A stretch of DNA of 64,000 nt from Bifiguratus adelaidae (lineage: Eukaryota; Mucoromycota; Endogonomycetes; Endogonales): NCBI GenBank assembly GCA_002261195.1, contig MVBO01000024.1:1-64000 (forward strand). The letters run 5' to 3'. Shown here one piece after another: positions 11,013-21,757 of the stretch (position 1 is its first letter; each line of letters begins with the position of its first letter). A program made the translations under genes and the position numbers. The notes beneath the pieces were generated by a model that had not been told where the DNA came from, made no database searches, and worked only from the letters and a program-made list of their open reading frames with translations.

Positions 11013-12646
11013 ATGGAAAGCATGGTCTTGTTTCGACTTGCTCACAACAGGCGTCCATTGGCTCGGTACGCTCATAACCTGGCTTCGCTACGCACTCCCA
11101 AGGGACATGTACAAGGTAACAATGATGTTATTGTGCAAAGACCGGGATTCATGAGGCGTTTAGTGCCTACGGGTCTGTTTATAGGGAATGAGTTTGTAAG
11201 GAGTCGACAAGGTAGTGTTCTGCCAGTCATCAACCCTGCCACCGAAGAGTCGATGTTACAGGTAGAAGCAGCACAAGAAGAGGATGTGAATGATGCTGTG
11301 CAAGCTGCGACAGATGTAAGTAGAGGTGTATTTGCAGGATGTGGAGGAAGGCACTGACCAAGGACTAGGCTCTAGACGGACTTTGGTCGAAACTCAAGCC
11401 GTCAGAGCGTGCGCGACTCTTGTTTAACCTCTCAGAGCTGATACAAGACCATGCTCAGGAGCTTGCATGCTTGGAATCTCTAGATTCTGGAAAACCGTTT
11501 CATACTGTGATGGAATCTGATTTAGGGGATACATTGGATTGCTTTCGATACTTTGCGGGTTGGGCGGACAAGATCCAAGGTCGAAGCGGTGGACCTTACG
11601 ATAATGCGTATACCACCTATACGCGTCATGAGCCCATCGGCGTCATAGGAGCCATCATTCCATGGAACTATCCGCTCATGATGATGGCATGGAAACTCGG
11701 TCCATCCTTGGCGTGTGGAAACACGGTAGTCATCAAGCCATCTGAACACACAGCGCTCTCTGCACTCAAACTTGGCGAACTCATCCGGAAAGCCGGCTTT
11801 CCGAGTGGCGTCGTCAATATTGTGCCTGGACTGGGTGCTAGCGCCGGGCGCGTCATTTCGCATCATCCGCACATCGCCAAAGTCACCTTCACCGGCTCGA
11901 CAAAAAGTGGTAAAAACATTATAAGGGCCAGCGCAGATCCTATCAAGAAATTGTCGCTAGAACTCGGCGGAAAATCGCCTCACATTGTGTTTGCAGACGC
12001 TAAATTGGACGAGGCGGTTGAGTGGGCTTTTCAAGGTGTCTTTGCGAACGCTGGACAATCTTGCTCTGCGGGATCCCGCATTTATGTGCAATCTTCTGTC
12101 CACGACGAGTTCCTGTCGAAGCTCATTAAGCGAGTGAAGTCGGTTGTCTTGGGATGTCCCTTCGAGCCAAAAACGACTCAAGGACCTCAAATTAGCGAGG
12201 CGCAAATGAAAAGCATCTTAAACCACATTGAAAGGGCGCAAAAGCAAGGTGCGAAAATAGAGACGGGCGGTAGACGACGACAAGGCGTCGGCTACTACAT
12301 GGAACCTACAGTGTTGTCTGGTTGCCGTCAAGACATGGATATTGTGCACGAAGAAGTTTTCGGACCTGTGGTGTCTGTCTCGAGTTTTGGCACCTTGGAG
12401 GAAGCGATCCGTCTTGCGAACGACACACAGTACGGTCTCGGATCAGGTGTCCATACCCAGTCCATCTCCACAGCGATGGCATGTATCGATAAGATCAAGG
12501 CGGGCAACGTATGGGTGAATTGTTATGATGTGCTTCAGACCGGGACCTGCTTTGGTGGGTTCAAACAGAGTGGGATAGGAAAAGAGCTGGGAGAGTATGC
12601 TTTGGCTGATTATACAAACATAAAACAAGTCGTCATCAAAACGTGA
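11013..12646 (+). CDS. Aldehyde dehydrogenase (ALDH1/2-like), probably mitochondrial
   Basis: Two exons, 11013-11315 and 11369-12646, with a 53-nt intron in phase 0; 526 residues. The first 30 or so residues are rich in Arg/Leu/Asn and nearly free of acids (VLFRLAHNRRPLARYAHNLA), a likely mitochondrial presequence. A second ATG at 11022 is an equally good start. The core is that of NAD-dependent ALDH1/2 and betaine-aldehyde-type enzymes: PWNYPLMMMAWK, FTGSTKSGK, the base Glu in LELGGKSPH, and catalytic Cys about residue 333 in NAGQSCSAGSR. EEVFGPVVSV and FGGFKQSGIG follow. It lacks features that would mark it as methylmalonate-semialdehyde dehydrogenase (ALDH6). The substrate is uncertain. 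It shares a 46-bp divergent gap with MMAA, suggesting a common promoter, and converges on the stomatin-like gene. Confidence 0.92.
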
Positions 12647-12730
12647 GCTCAAGATGCCTGCTACTCCATCCATATTGTACATTATTCACTAGAGAGCATA
12701 AGCCAACCCTTAATTTGATTGTTGCCTATC

Positions 12731-14122
12731 CTATTTCAATTCCTCTTGTGGTGCATTGATTTTACTATTCTTTTCCTCTGCAATCTTTTGCGCATCAACA
12801 AGATCCTTCTCCATTTCTTCCTTTATCGACGCTGATGGACTCACTGAGGACGAGTCAAAGTGATGACGTGAAGCCGCTTGTCGCTTATTGGAAATGGTGT
12901 CGTAGATGCTCAATGCTTGCGCAACCATACCTCCAGCATTACCAGCCTCGGCCGGTACGATGAGCGTAGTGCTTTCCTTGGCCAGTTGTGCAAACGCATC
13001 CACATACTTTTCCGCAATCGTCAGTGACACAGCGTCATTGCCCCGACGATGCTGGATCGACTCGGCGATTTGTCGAATCGATGACGCAGTCGCTTTTGCC
13101 CTCAAAAGGATGGCTTCCGCCTCACCACCCGCCTGGTTGATCTGTTCTGCCTTTTCAGCTTCAGAAGCCAAGATGGTTGCTTGCTTCTTTCCTTCGGCCA
13201 CGTTAATTGCCGCTTGTCGAGCACCTTCTGATTCAAGAATCTGAGCACGCTTCGTTCGTTCGGCCGAAACTTGTTGATGCATGGATTCAACCACTCGATT
13301 GGGAGGGTGAATGTCACCTAAAGGTCCTGTTGAGCAACGACAATGTACGTCAAGCCGTAATACTCACGAATCTCGTATCTCAAGCATCGAATTCCCCAAT
13401 CTTCGGCAGCAGTATTGATGGCATCCACAATGTTTGCATTCAGATGCGCCCGTTCTGCCAATGTACGATCCAAGCTCATTTGACCAATCTCAGCGCGCAT
13501 CGTCGTTTGCGCCAATTGAGTCACGGCGAATTCTGCATTCTCCACACCGTAGGAGGCCTTGAGTGGATCGACGACCTTGTAATAGAGAACACCATCTAAT
13601 TCCAAGGTCACATTGTCTTGGGTAATGGCGCTTTGTGTGGGTACTTCTACGGCGACTTCCTTGAGACTCTTGACGTACTTGACTCGATCCAGAAAGGGTA
13701 CGAGAAAGTTGAGACCAGGTTCAAGCATTCTGTTGAATCGTCCCATCCGCTCAACGATCCAGGCTTCCTTCTCCGGCACAAACTTGATCACCTAAAGGCG
13801 CCGTTAGAACCGGCAGTGAGGAGCGTTCGACTTACTGTATTGCGAGGAAGCGGCCTTCGTTGTGGGCTTCCGCTAGGAACACCAGAAGCCCAGGAGCCCC
13901 AGTTGTTGGCGTATTGTTGATCTCCGAAGTCGTTGGAATAGCCATAACTCGCCAAACGTCTAATGACCACTGGCGAAGACTATGATTGATTCGGGGACAC
14001 TTCAGCAAGGCGAAATATCAAAGTCAACGGCTTGGTCTTACCTTGAGCAAGACGCGCCTCTGAAGCGCAAGTGCGTTGACGCTGTTTAGCCACTGGATAC
14101 CCTTCATGCTCTGACCAAGCAT
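12731..14122 (-). CDS. STOML2: Stomatin-like protein 2 (SPFH/band 7), mitochondrial
   Basis: Four exons on the minus strand: 14122-14042, 13979-13836, 13791-13368 and 13317-12731; 411 residues. The N-terminus is a basic presequence (MLGQSMKGIQWLNSV...QRRVLLK). The SPFH domain opens with VIKFVPEKEAWIVERMGRF and runs through LEPGLNFLVPFLDRVKYV, QDNVTLELDGVLYYKV and AVTQLAQTTMRAEIG. The typical coiled-coil region follows (MHQQVSAERTKRAQ, GKKQATILASEAEKAEQINQ), and the conserved EKYVDAFAQLAKESTTLIVP end block is present. SLP2 proteins scaffold cardiolipin-rich inner-membrane domains with prohibitins and proteases. It is convergent with the aldehyde dehydrogenase (84 bp apart) and lies 98 bp from the UVSSA stop on the same strand. 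Confidence 0.93.
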
Positions 14123-14220
14123 TCTGAGCGATGCTGAACAATAGCGAGTGTGACAAAATGTGCAATTTGGCGCGACATTGTTCTGCTTCTAAGCCATTAT
14201 ATACTATAGTCTATACATAT

Positions 14221-16589
14221 TCACCAGGCAGTGGCCTTTCTATCACGGAACTGCATCCTAGATTCCCATGCCTTGTCCTCGTCAACAAGTCGCTTCATGT
14301 TGGGATCATTGACGCGTTTCTGTAATCGCGCTTTGGCGGTATTCGGTTTCTTGTGGAGATCAACGAGCGCACTGTTGTCGCCTCCCATTTTCCGCTTGCC
14401 TTTACGCTTCTTTGTGTCAATGACAGGCAGCCCAAGAGCACCCATGACATCCGCTTCAAGGACTTCCCATAGCGCTGGTTCGTTGGCAGAAGCATTTGCG
14501 ACAGCAGAAAAGTTGTCCTTGCTTGCCGGTCCACTGGCAATGTGTTCGAGTTCTGAGCCTTGCTTCCTCCGTAAGGGATAGCCGCGCTCGTCTACACCAA
14601 CATGCCGTTCAGCCTCGTCGACATCGTTCGGATTAAGTGGTCGGCCAAGATCATCTCGCGGAATGATTTTGCCATGGAATGGACAAGTGCGTAGGTCGCG
14701 TCTGGGACAGAGAGTGCCATTTCGAAGCGGTGCTCGACATGCCTAAATGACATTAGTATCACACGCGATAATACCATGATTGATTTACTTACTGGCAATG
14801 TTTCGAGAGGTTTTGCTGTATAGTATATCGCTCTCATACGCATCTTCTCCAATGTCTCTTGCGGCACTTCGTCCAAACCTTCTCCAGAGCCAAGGAATCG
14901 ATGGTGCACTTCCAAGCCGGACGTGTTGAACTGCACGTGCTCCCGATCCCAGTAATTCAGATCCTCTCCCCATTCGACCACCGGTGCACGTTTCAGTAGT
15001 TTCGTTCTGCTTTCTGGGGTAACGGATCGCGAATTCCCGTCCGTTGCATCATCCGAATCCTGTACCTGCCCACTCGTACTAGTCTCGCTCTGGTCGTTTG
15101 GCGCTGGGCTGGCCTCAGTCGGCGTCTTTGCCTCTGCCTCTTGGTTTTCATATACTGGGGCCTTGCCTTTTGCTGCCTTCAATTGATTTGTCAGGTGATG
15201 CAACGGTCGATGTGCATTGTAGGTCACATCTTCCTTCATATGCGGCTCAAAAGCAAGCGGAAAAATCTTTCGACTTGACGGAAGTGACCGATCTGACGTG
15301 GAGACAATGGGCTTCGTGATCCTCTTGCATTTTTCATAATCATGCTTCACATCCTCAAACTCCAAATCTTCATCTGATTCGTCACTTCCGAATAAGCTGT
15401 CGTCGACCTGATCGTCCAAAGAGCCCGCAGATGTCTTGCGTTCTATAACTGTTACGCCCAAGCCTTCAGCCTTGAGTTTTGCAGCTTCCACCGCATTGCG
15501 CAGATCAATCAGACCCTTGACGGTTGCTTCATGCGTGCCTTTCTCGTCAGACTCTGACTTAGTCGCACGTTCGAGCCAATCCTGAACCAGCGCTCGGTGC
15601 TTCTTCACCAACACACTATATCGTTCCCGAAGCTCGTCGTAGACTACAGTATTCTCGGACGTTTCCTTGGCTCCTTCGGGAACCGCATCAGGTCGTACAT
15701 GGAGTGAAAGTGTATATCGCGTTGATCCAAGACCATAGTCACGGATTGTATCCTGCAATGTTGGCCAGTCTTTGTCAGCATTCGATTTGCCCGACAGCAC
15801 CTGGGACACCGTCACTTCCGGGGTGGCACTGTAGTTTTTCGGTACTAGGATGTCGAAGCATGTTTCCATACTCTCCAGATTCTCCACCACAGCCTCCTTC
15901 TCTTCATCTATTTCTGACTGCAACCGTTCAAATCGCTTAATCCGCAACTGCCTTTGCATTTCTTCTTTGGCCTCTTCAGCCTTGATTCGAGACGTGTGAA
16001 TCTCTGTCGAGACGGACCCCTCAAAATCGATGCCAATGTTCTTGCGCAAATAATCGTATCCCAATGTGATCGGCTTGTAACTCGTCCCAAACTTTTCATA
16101 CCAAGACTTGACTAAAGCGATAGCCAGCTCTTTGAGTTTACCGGCCGCCTGCTCGGGAGGAGGAAGGGACTTGCGCTGAATCCCAATCACGAGCGACAGA
16201 ACGTGTGGAAAGTCAGCTGTCAATAGCTGTCGAAAGTAGTGCGACCGAGCAAAGAGTTCGCTAATGAGCTGCAAGGTCGAATATCGAATCTGATAGACAT
16301 GAGTGCTCCGTCGCTCACACCACTTGCTATCGGACACTCACCTGAGCATGAGGCTTCTCCAACTGCGCCATAATGAGCTCGTAAGCGCACGCCACGTTGT
16401 CGTCGCTCTTCTTGCATTCCCGCTTAATGTCCTGTACCGAAGTTGTGAGATGGGGCCATTTGGCCACTCATCAAACCATACCTTGAGCACTGCATCGTCC
16501 AAGTGATATAAACCCTTCGTCGTAATCTCCTCCACGAGTCTCCTTAAGTTCTCTCTCACGGTAATGTCCACATGGGCCCTGTTAGACAT
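14221..16589 (-). CDS. UVSSA: UV-stimulated scaffold protein A homologue
   Basis: Four exons on the minus strand: 16589-16482, 16431-16342, 16289-14793 and 14742-14221; 738 residues. The N-terminal VHS/ENTH-like domain is recognisable across the first three exons (LRRLVEEITTKGLY, DIKRECKKSDDNVACAYELI, QLEKPHAQIRYSTLQLISEL, FARSHYFRQLL). The middle is acidic and coiled. The C-terminal DUF2043 zinc motif is ACRAPLRNGTLCPRRD followed by LRTCPFHGKIIPRD, with spacing C-x9-C-x7-C-x2-H. A basic tail follows (DTKKRKGKRKMGG). UVSSA joins stalled RNA polymerase II with CSA/CSB and recruits TFIIH in transcription-coupled repair. Common yeast models lack it. The chosen ATG lies 41 bp from the divergent cyclin L ATG; longer N-termini upstream cannot be excluded. 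Confidence 0.9.
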
Positions 16590-16630
16590 GCGCAAGAAGC
16601 GTTTGACTGCGCCGCTTGCTTCATTGGGAC

Positions 16631-17735
16631 ATGCCTTCTGCATTGTCGCTGTTGAATCCAAGGCCCACATTAGAGCAGTTGGAGTGCTCACCTTCGCGTC
16701 GCGATGGTATATCGAGTGACTTGGAGGAGGATATGAGAGGAATTGGTTGTCGATTGATACAAGATGCTGGCATTCTATGTAAAATGTGAGTGATTCTTTC
16801 GCAGAATGGCAATTGCTCATTGGGCAACCTAGACCACAAGCCACGATAGCTACCGCCCAAGTCTTGTTTCAACGCTTCTTCTACGTTGCTAGTCTGCGTC
16901 GGTTTGCTGTTTTGGTACGTTGTTCGTCAATGCCGTAACGTGGTCACTGAAAGGGTGGTAGGACATGGCGTCGGCTTCGCTGTTTCTTGCAGCTAAGCTG
17001 GGAGAGTGCGCAACCAGGATAAGCTCTCTGACTTTAGCCTTTGACCATGTTGCAAAACGGCTCCGAGGTCAACCTACCGACGTTTTTGAGGCCTTCTCAC
17101 AGGTGCGTCTTGGTGCAAGCAGTGATCTCTTCGCCTGCTAATGCATATTCTTCTATAGGAAGCCTACGATTACAAGACAAAGCTCATCGTTGGAGAGATG
17201 CAATTACTCAAAAGACTTGGGTTCCACACCACCGTTCAATTGCCCTACGGCCTTATGATCAACTACCTTCGAATCCTCGGTCTGGAGGAACGGGAAGATG
17301 TCGCCAACAAATGCTGGGCACTGTTGAACGATGGGTAAGTTCACGACACATAAACCGACATTTAACATTCCTTCGGTTAGCCTTGCCACGCCCATCTACA
17401 TCCTGTTTACACCGCAAGCTCTGGCATGCGCAGCCATCGACTTGTCATGCCGATTATTCGCGATCCGCTTACCCGACTCGCCCCCAGAATCCGCGTGGTA
17501 CGAACTCTTTGATACTAACAGAGAGGAAATGGATATCATCATTGGGTGGTTTGCACGCTTGTATCTTCGGCGGGGAAACATTGCACTGGGCGATCTTGTT
17601 GCGCGTCCTGAGAATTTTGCGCAAGAAAACGGAGATAGCGTCGCCAGCAATACACTGCTAGGAACGCCCAGCACCCACTGGGCCAATATTCCCATTCGTC
17701 TGGAGGAATTGGAAGCCCTCTTTAAACGGCAGTAG
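16631..17735 (+). CDS. Cyclin L-like protein (transcription/splicing cyclin)
   Basis: Five exons: 16631-16785, 16833-16914, 16962-17102, 17159-17334 and 17381-17735; 302 residues. The model was rebuilt from splice signals because no long frame exists. The N-terminal NPRPTLEQLECSPSRRDGIS and the first cyclin fold (GCRLIQDAGILCK, then IPQATIATAQVLFQRFFYV, MASASLFLAAKLGE) match cyclin L. The second fold has VGEMQLLKRLGFHTTVQLP and PQALACAAIDLSCRLFAIRLP. Family members partner CDK11-type kinases and act in transcription and pre-mRNA splicing. The C-terminal RS-rich tail of animal cyclin L is missing; the protein ends soon after the second fold. BUR2/cyclin K-type assignment is the main alternative. 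Start codon is 41 bp from that of UVSSA on the opposite strand. Confidence 0.85.
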
Positions 17736-17865
17736 CGGCTATTCGATTGGGAAACAGATACCATTCATCTACACTGTATAATACATCTTTCTACAACCCA
17801 GAGGTATACAAGCGTGTAAGATACATGTAAGATAACATAACGAAGGTCTGACTTGTCACGTCAGC

Positions 17866-18489
17866 CTAGTTTGCTTCAATAGATAAGGAGGTTGTTTGAG
17901 GAAGCTGCTTGATTCTATCAACGAGAGCCTTGAATATTGCCTTTTGCTGCTCGGTTGCTTGGACAGAAGACTCTTGGCGACCACAACCCTCGGGTCCACC
18001 TGTAAGAGACGTCCCTCAGTATTATCGAGTCATCAAGGTATGAGTAACTTACCATTGGCCCAGGTGAACTCGTCGCTAAAGATCTGAATAGCGGTATCAA
18101 GCCTATAGATATCCTCACTTCCAACCGGGTCTTCGACAGGCAAGTCTGCAAGTCCAGACTTCAACTCTGCCAGCAACGACTTGACTTCTTGTCTGCGCAG
18201 GTCAGCTCCTGCCCCTAGTGCCTACCAACGACCGTCCACTTACGCGTCAACCTGGCCAGACAAGGTGTGAAAGTCAAACTTGTCTTTAGGCGTTGACTGC
18301 TGCAGTTTTGCCCCTGAAGCGTCGCCCTTGATCTCAATCACCTGTCTACCGTCCGTTTTAGCATGGCGCAACACTAATCTTATCGCCTACTCACCTAATA
18401 CGTGGCCCAGCAAACCCTCCAACGATGCCTTCTTGCAAGTGAACACGAAACATTGATAAGCCCTTTTGGTGAATGGCCTGAAGAAGCAT
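17866..18489 (-). CDS. Unknown 156-residue protein, four exons
   Basis: Four exons on the minus strand: 18489-18395, 18345-18244, 18192-18053 and 17999-17866, joined by introns of 48-53 nt that all keep phase. The consistent phases and ordinary splice signals support a real gene. I recognise no family. The N-terminal part is MFRVHLQEGIVGGFAGPRIR (from Met 13), followed by a beta-like VIEIKGDASGAKLQ. A long amphipathic helical region follows (QEVKSLLAELKSGLADLPVE, YRLDTAIQIFSDEF), then a Gly-Cys turn (NGGPEGCGRQE) and a terminal helix (QKAIFKALVDRIKQLP). No signal peptide or membrane segment. The first ATG overlaps the start codon of the exchanger gene on the other strand; the in-frame ATG at 18453 is a good alternative. 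Confidence 0.72.
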
Positions 18490-20623
18490 GGAGGAACCGT
18501 CACCTTCCAACGTGACGCTTCCGGACTTGGAAGACAAGCCGATGCAGAAGGAGCTCTACTCTTCATGGGCTTTGCTCATACTGACGACGCTCTTGTTCGG
18601 AGCGTTATGGACAAGTTACTACCTACAGCTTAAGAAGATTCGTGTGGTCCATGAGACCGTGATATCCATCTTTGCCGGTGAGTAGGCCATGCTGGTAGGC
18701 ACTGGTGTTGTGAGAGGGGGGGGGTGCGTTCTGAACCATGTTTTTGGCTGTGTGCTGTCTAGGCATGTTTGTCGGTTTACTCCTCAAGATCACACCTGGA
18801 GATGTGATCCGCAAGATGGTCAGCTTCAATCCCTCCTACTTTTTTAACCTCCTCCTACCGCCCATCATCCTCAATTCTGGATATGAACTCAAAAGAGTAG
18901 GTAGAACAGATGCCGATCGAATGCTCACTGGCATTTAGGAGGACTTCTTTCGAAACATCACGAGTATACTGACGTTCGCTTTTGCCGGAACATTCATCAC
19001 AGCGATTGCCACAGGGTATGTCTTGCCGACATCCATTGTCTTGTCACTCATTTCATGCCTCTATAGAACGCTTACCTACGTGTATTCGCTCATTGGCCTT
19101 GAGGGCATAAGTCTAGGTTACTTGGACAGCATGATATTTGGATCCATACTGTCAGCTACCGATCCGGTGACAATTCTCGCCATTTTTCAGCAGCTTCGGG
19201 TGGAGCCCAAATTGTACACGGTCATTTTTGGTGAAAGTATCTTGAATGACGCGGTCGCCATCGTGCTTGTCGAGTGAGTTTGCATTCTGGATGGCCATTC
19301 TCGTACTTACTCTAGGTCTACCGCAGAACCTTACAATCCCTCCGAGGAAAGGAGTTGCACATGCAAAATGTCATGAATGCGGTCGGTCATTTCTTTGGCA
19401 TCTTCCTCGGATCACTGGGTATCGGGGTCATGTTTGGTCTTGCGGCTGCATTAATGCTAAAGCACTCCGCTTTGCGACGGTTCCCGAGCATCGAAGCCTG
19501 CCTTGTCTCCCTTCTTGCCTATTCAAGTTACCTGTTTGCGACCGCGATCGAAATGTCTGGCATTGTCGCCCTATTGTTTTGCGGCATGATCCTGAAACAC
19601 TACGCTTACGATAACATGTCACGTCGCACGCGGCACACCACCAAATCCATGTTCCGCGTGCTCTCACAGTTGTCGGAAAACTTTATCTTCATCTATCTGG
19701 GGCTCAATCTCTTCACTCTAGAAACTCTTGTGTACAAACCCGTCTTCATTCTCTTCACCACGGCTGCCGTTTGCGCTAGTCGTTATTCGGCCGTCTTCCC
19801 TCTCGCCTACCTTCTCAACCTCAGAAACAAGTATTGGCCGACGATTCCAAAGATGCCTCGAGAGCATCAGATTATGCTCTTTTGGGCAGGATTACGAGGT
19901 GCTATTGCCTTTGCTCTATCAGGCGATCTAGATGGTGAAAGCGCAGCTCCTCTCCGAACCACCATCCTTGTCACCGTCGTACTCACAATGATAATATTTG
20001 GAGGCACCACCAGTACGATGCTTCAAGTCCTCAGTATCAGAACCGGTGTGTTGGAACCCGAGCCATCGTCAAGTGAAGACGGCGAAGGCGAGTCACCCTA
20101 CACAACTCGGACCGTCAACGCACCCCATGGTCCTTATGAATACAATTATGTAGGATACGGCGATCATCATGGGGAAAGCGCAGATGACGAGGAGAACGAT
20201 CAGAATGGAAGTCTATTTGATGGAAAACCCATGGACTTAGCCAACGAACTCGTCGCCGGTCTTTTGGGTCGTAATGGGGATACAGAGTCCCACTGGTTTA
20301 TGTCATTTGACGATAAATGGTTGAAACCGTTCTTTACGAGTCAACGAGCCATTCGCAGACACCGAAGATCACGTCGATCCAGCCGGTTCAATAACGGGCA
20401 GACTTCTCAACAACTCTCCGAATTCGTAGGCCTGGCCAACATTCATGTGGATAACAACCCTAGGCGCCGCGACGGTGGAACGAGACAGCCTTCCGACAGC
20501 ACCGCTGGCGACGGCGAGTACGCTTCCGCGGCCTTGAGACCTGCGAGTAGGCAAGAGGAGAATGGGCTTGCTCGGTCACCGGTGCGTATACGATCGCCGA
20601 GTCTAGAGGGGGGATCACGATGA
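18488..20623 (+). CDS. NHX1: Na+(K+)/H+ exchanger, endosomal NHX1/NHE6-9 type
   Basis: Five exons: 18488-18677, 18763-18896, 18939-19015, 19067-19273 and 19327-20623; 634 residues. The CPA1 exchanger fold is clear: a membrane-entry helix (LYSSWALLILTTLLFGALW), YYLQLKKIRVVHETVISIFA, FFNLLLPPIILNSGYEL, the SATDPVT loop (about 163-169), and the ion-binding FGESILNDAVAIVL with Asn-Asp at 194-195. LRGAIAFALSG follows, where the conserved Arg is present. A cytosolic tail of about 170 residues is acidic then basic, with an Arg-rich run near 20350-20390. Such exchangers control luminal pH and K+ of endosomes/vacuole. Intron 1 is the longest in the window (85 nt) and holds a G run. The start lies on top of, or 34 bp from, the start of the unknown gene on the minus strand. 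Confidence 0.92.
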
Positions 20624-20746
20624 TCTCGTTCACAAAACGTCACTGTATCATACTTAGACTTAGAGAATACTTACATCAATTAGGCACTGTACATTCACAA
20701 AAGCTTGTACAATTGGTATCACACATAAAGGCTCCAGGTTCAAGGT

Positions 20747-21757
20747 CTATCCGCTCATGGGACTATCCAATCCGGTACCTTCCTTGCCGTCTACCTGTTG
20801 ATTCCCAAAATTTCTATAACCCCCGTCCGCCTCATGACGTCCAAAAAAGTCCTTGATGCCTTTTTGATTCGAATCATAGGGTACACTACCGACTCCCGGC
20901 TGCCGTCGTAATCCATCCAGATGCATCACGTTATTCGTTAAGAGCCATTGGATCGAAAAGGTCGATGAAGGACCTAACGGACCCAGCATCGGAATCAGAC
21001 GACACTGGGTGACGCCTGTATTGGACATGGGGATATGCCGAGCGGGGGTTTGCGTCAATTGCGCCAGACAGCCGTAGAATTCGTTGATAAACATGCCATG
21101 TGAGACGATGACGATATGCGGTTCTTGGGTGGTGGTCTTAGCGGATTGGCGTCGGCTGATGTGGTCTCGTACGATACCGTCTTCGTCTTCATACGCTTCT
21201 ATGGGATCTGGAGCGCTATTGGTTGGCTTTTGACCACTCAAATGGCAAGAGTGAGCTTGTAGGATTTGTTGCAGAATGAGATTGGCTCGTTTGGACACAT
21301 CTTCGGAGCTTTCGCCATTCGGGAATGGCTGTCTCCGGCGGTCACGCCAGCTCGTGGTGGGCGGCAGCTTGAATTGAATCCAGGACTTGTCTTCAAAATC
21401 ACCCATATTCTGTTCGCGTAACAGCGGAGTCGCCGTGATGGGTACATTCGGATGATATTTATGGATCGCCTGAGCTGTCTGGGTCGTGCGTATAAGGTCT
21501 GAATGATAAATGTGTGTAATCTGAAAGGCCGTCAATCCTCTCTCTGACCAGTGCCACAAAACGTAGCTACTTGCCTTGTCATGCGCGAATCGCTCTCCTA
21601 ACCGCAGTGTTTGATTCCAGCCGTGATTAGTAAGCCCTGCATCGAACCAGCCTTGCCATTTCTGAGACACATTGCCCGTACTCTCGGCGCTGTACCCTTT
21701 GTCAACACTCGTCGATCCATGCGCTGCCACTTACTGTCGAATGATGGTTAGGAGCAT
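20747..21757 (-). CDS. Histidine phosphatase superfamily protein (PGM-like)
   Basis: Exon 1 is only 23 nt (21757-21735) and encodes MLLTIIR plus two bases of the catalytic His codon. After a 45-nt GTAAGT...TACAG intron, exon 2 resumes at 21689 to give IIRHAESTGNVSQKWQGWFD, the RHxE/N motif of the family. A second interruption at 21574-21521 (54 nt, AAG|GCAAGT...TTTCAG) looks like a GC-AG intron; removing it joins GERFAHDK to ITHIYHSDLIRTTQTA as in relatives. The final exon ends at 20747. Further motifs: LREQNMGDFEDKSW and VIVSHGMFINEF with the second catalytic His. The spliced product has about 304 residues. Relatives hydrolyse phosphate esters; substrate unknown. It converges on the exchanger gene (123 bp). 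Confidence 0.85.

Noticed and set aside
11013-12646. Methylmalonate-semialdehyde dehydrogenase, suggested by the MMAA neighbour
   Set aside because: The active-site and C-terminal motifs are those of ALDH1/2-type enzymes, not of the CoA-dependent ALDH6 group.
20747-21730. Histidine phosphatase starting at 21730 with an A-A-H-G start
   Set aside because: That frame begins at a non-ATG codon and lacks the invariant Arg; the two-exon start at 21757 restores the catalytic R-H-A-E motif.
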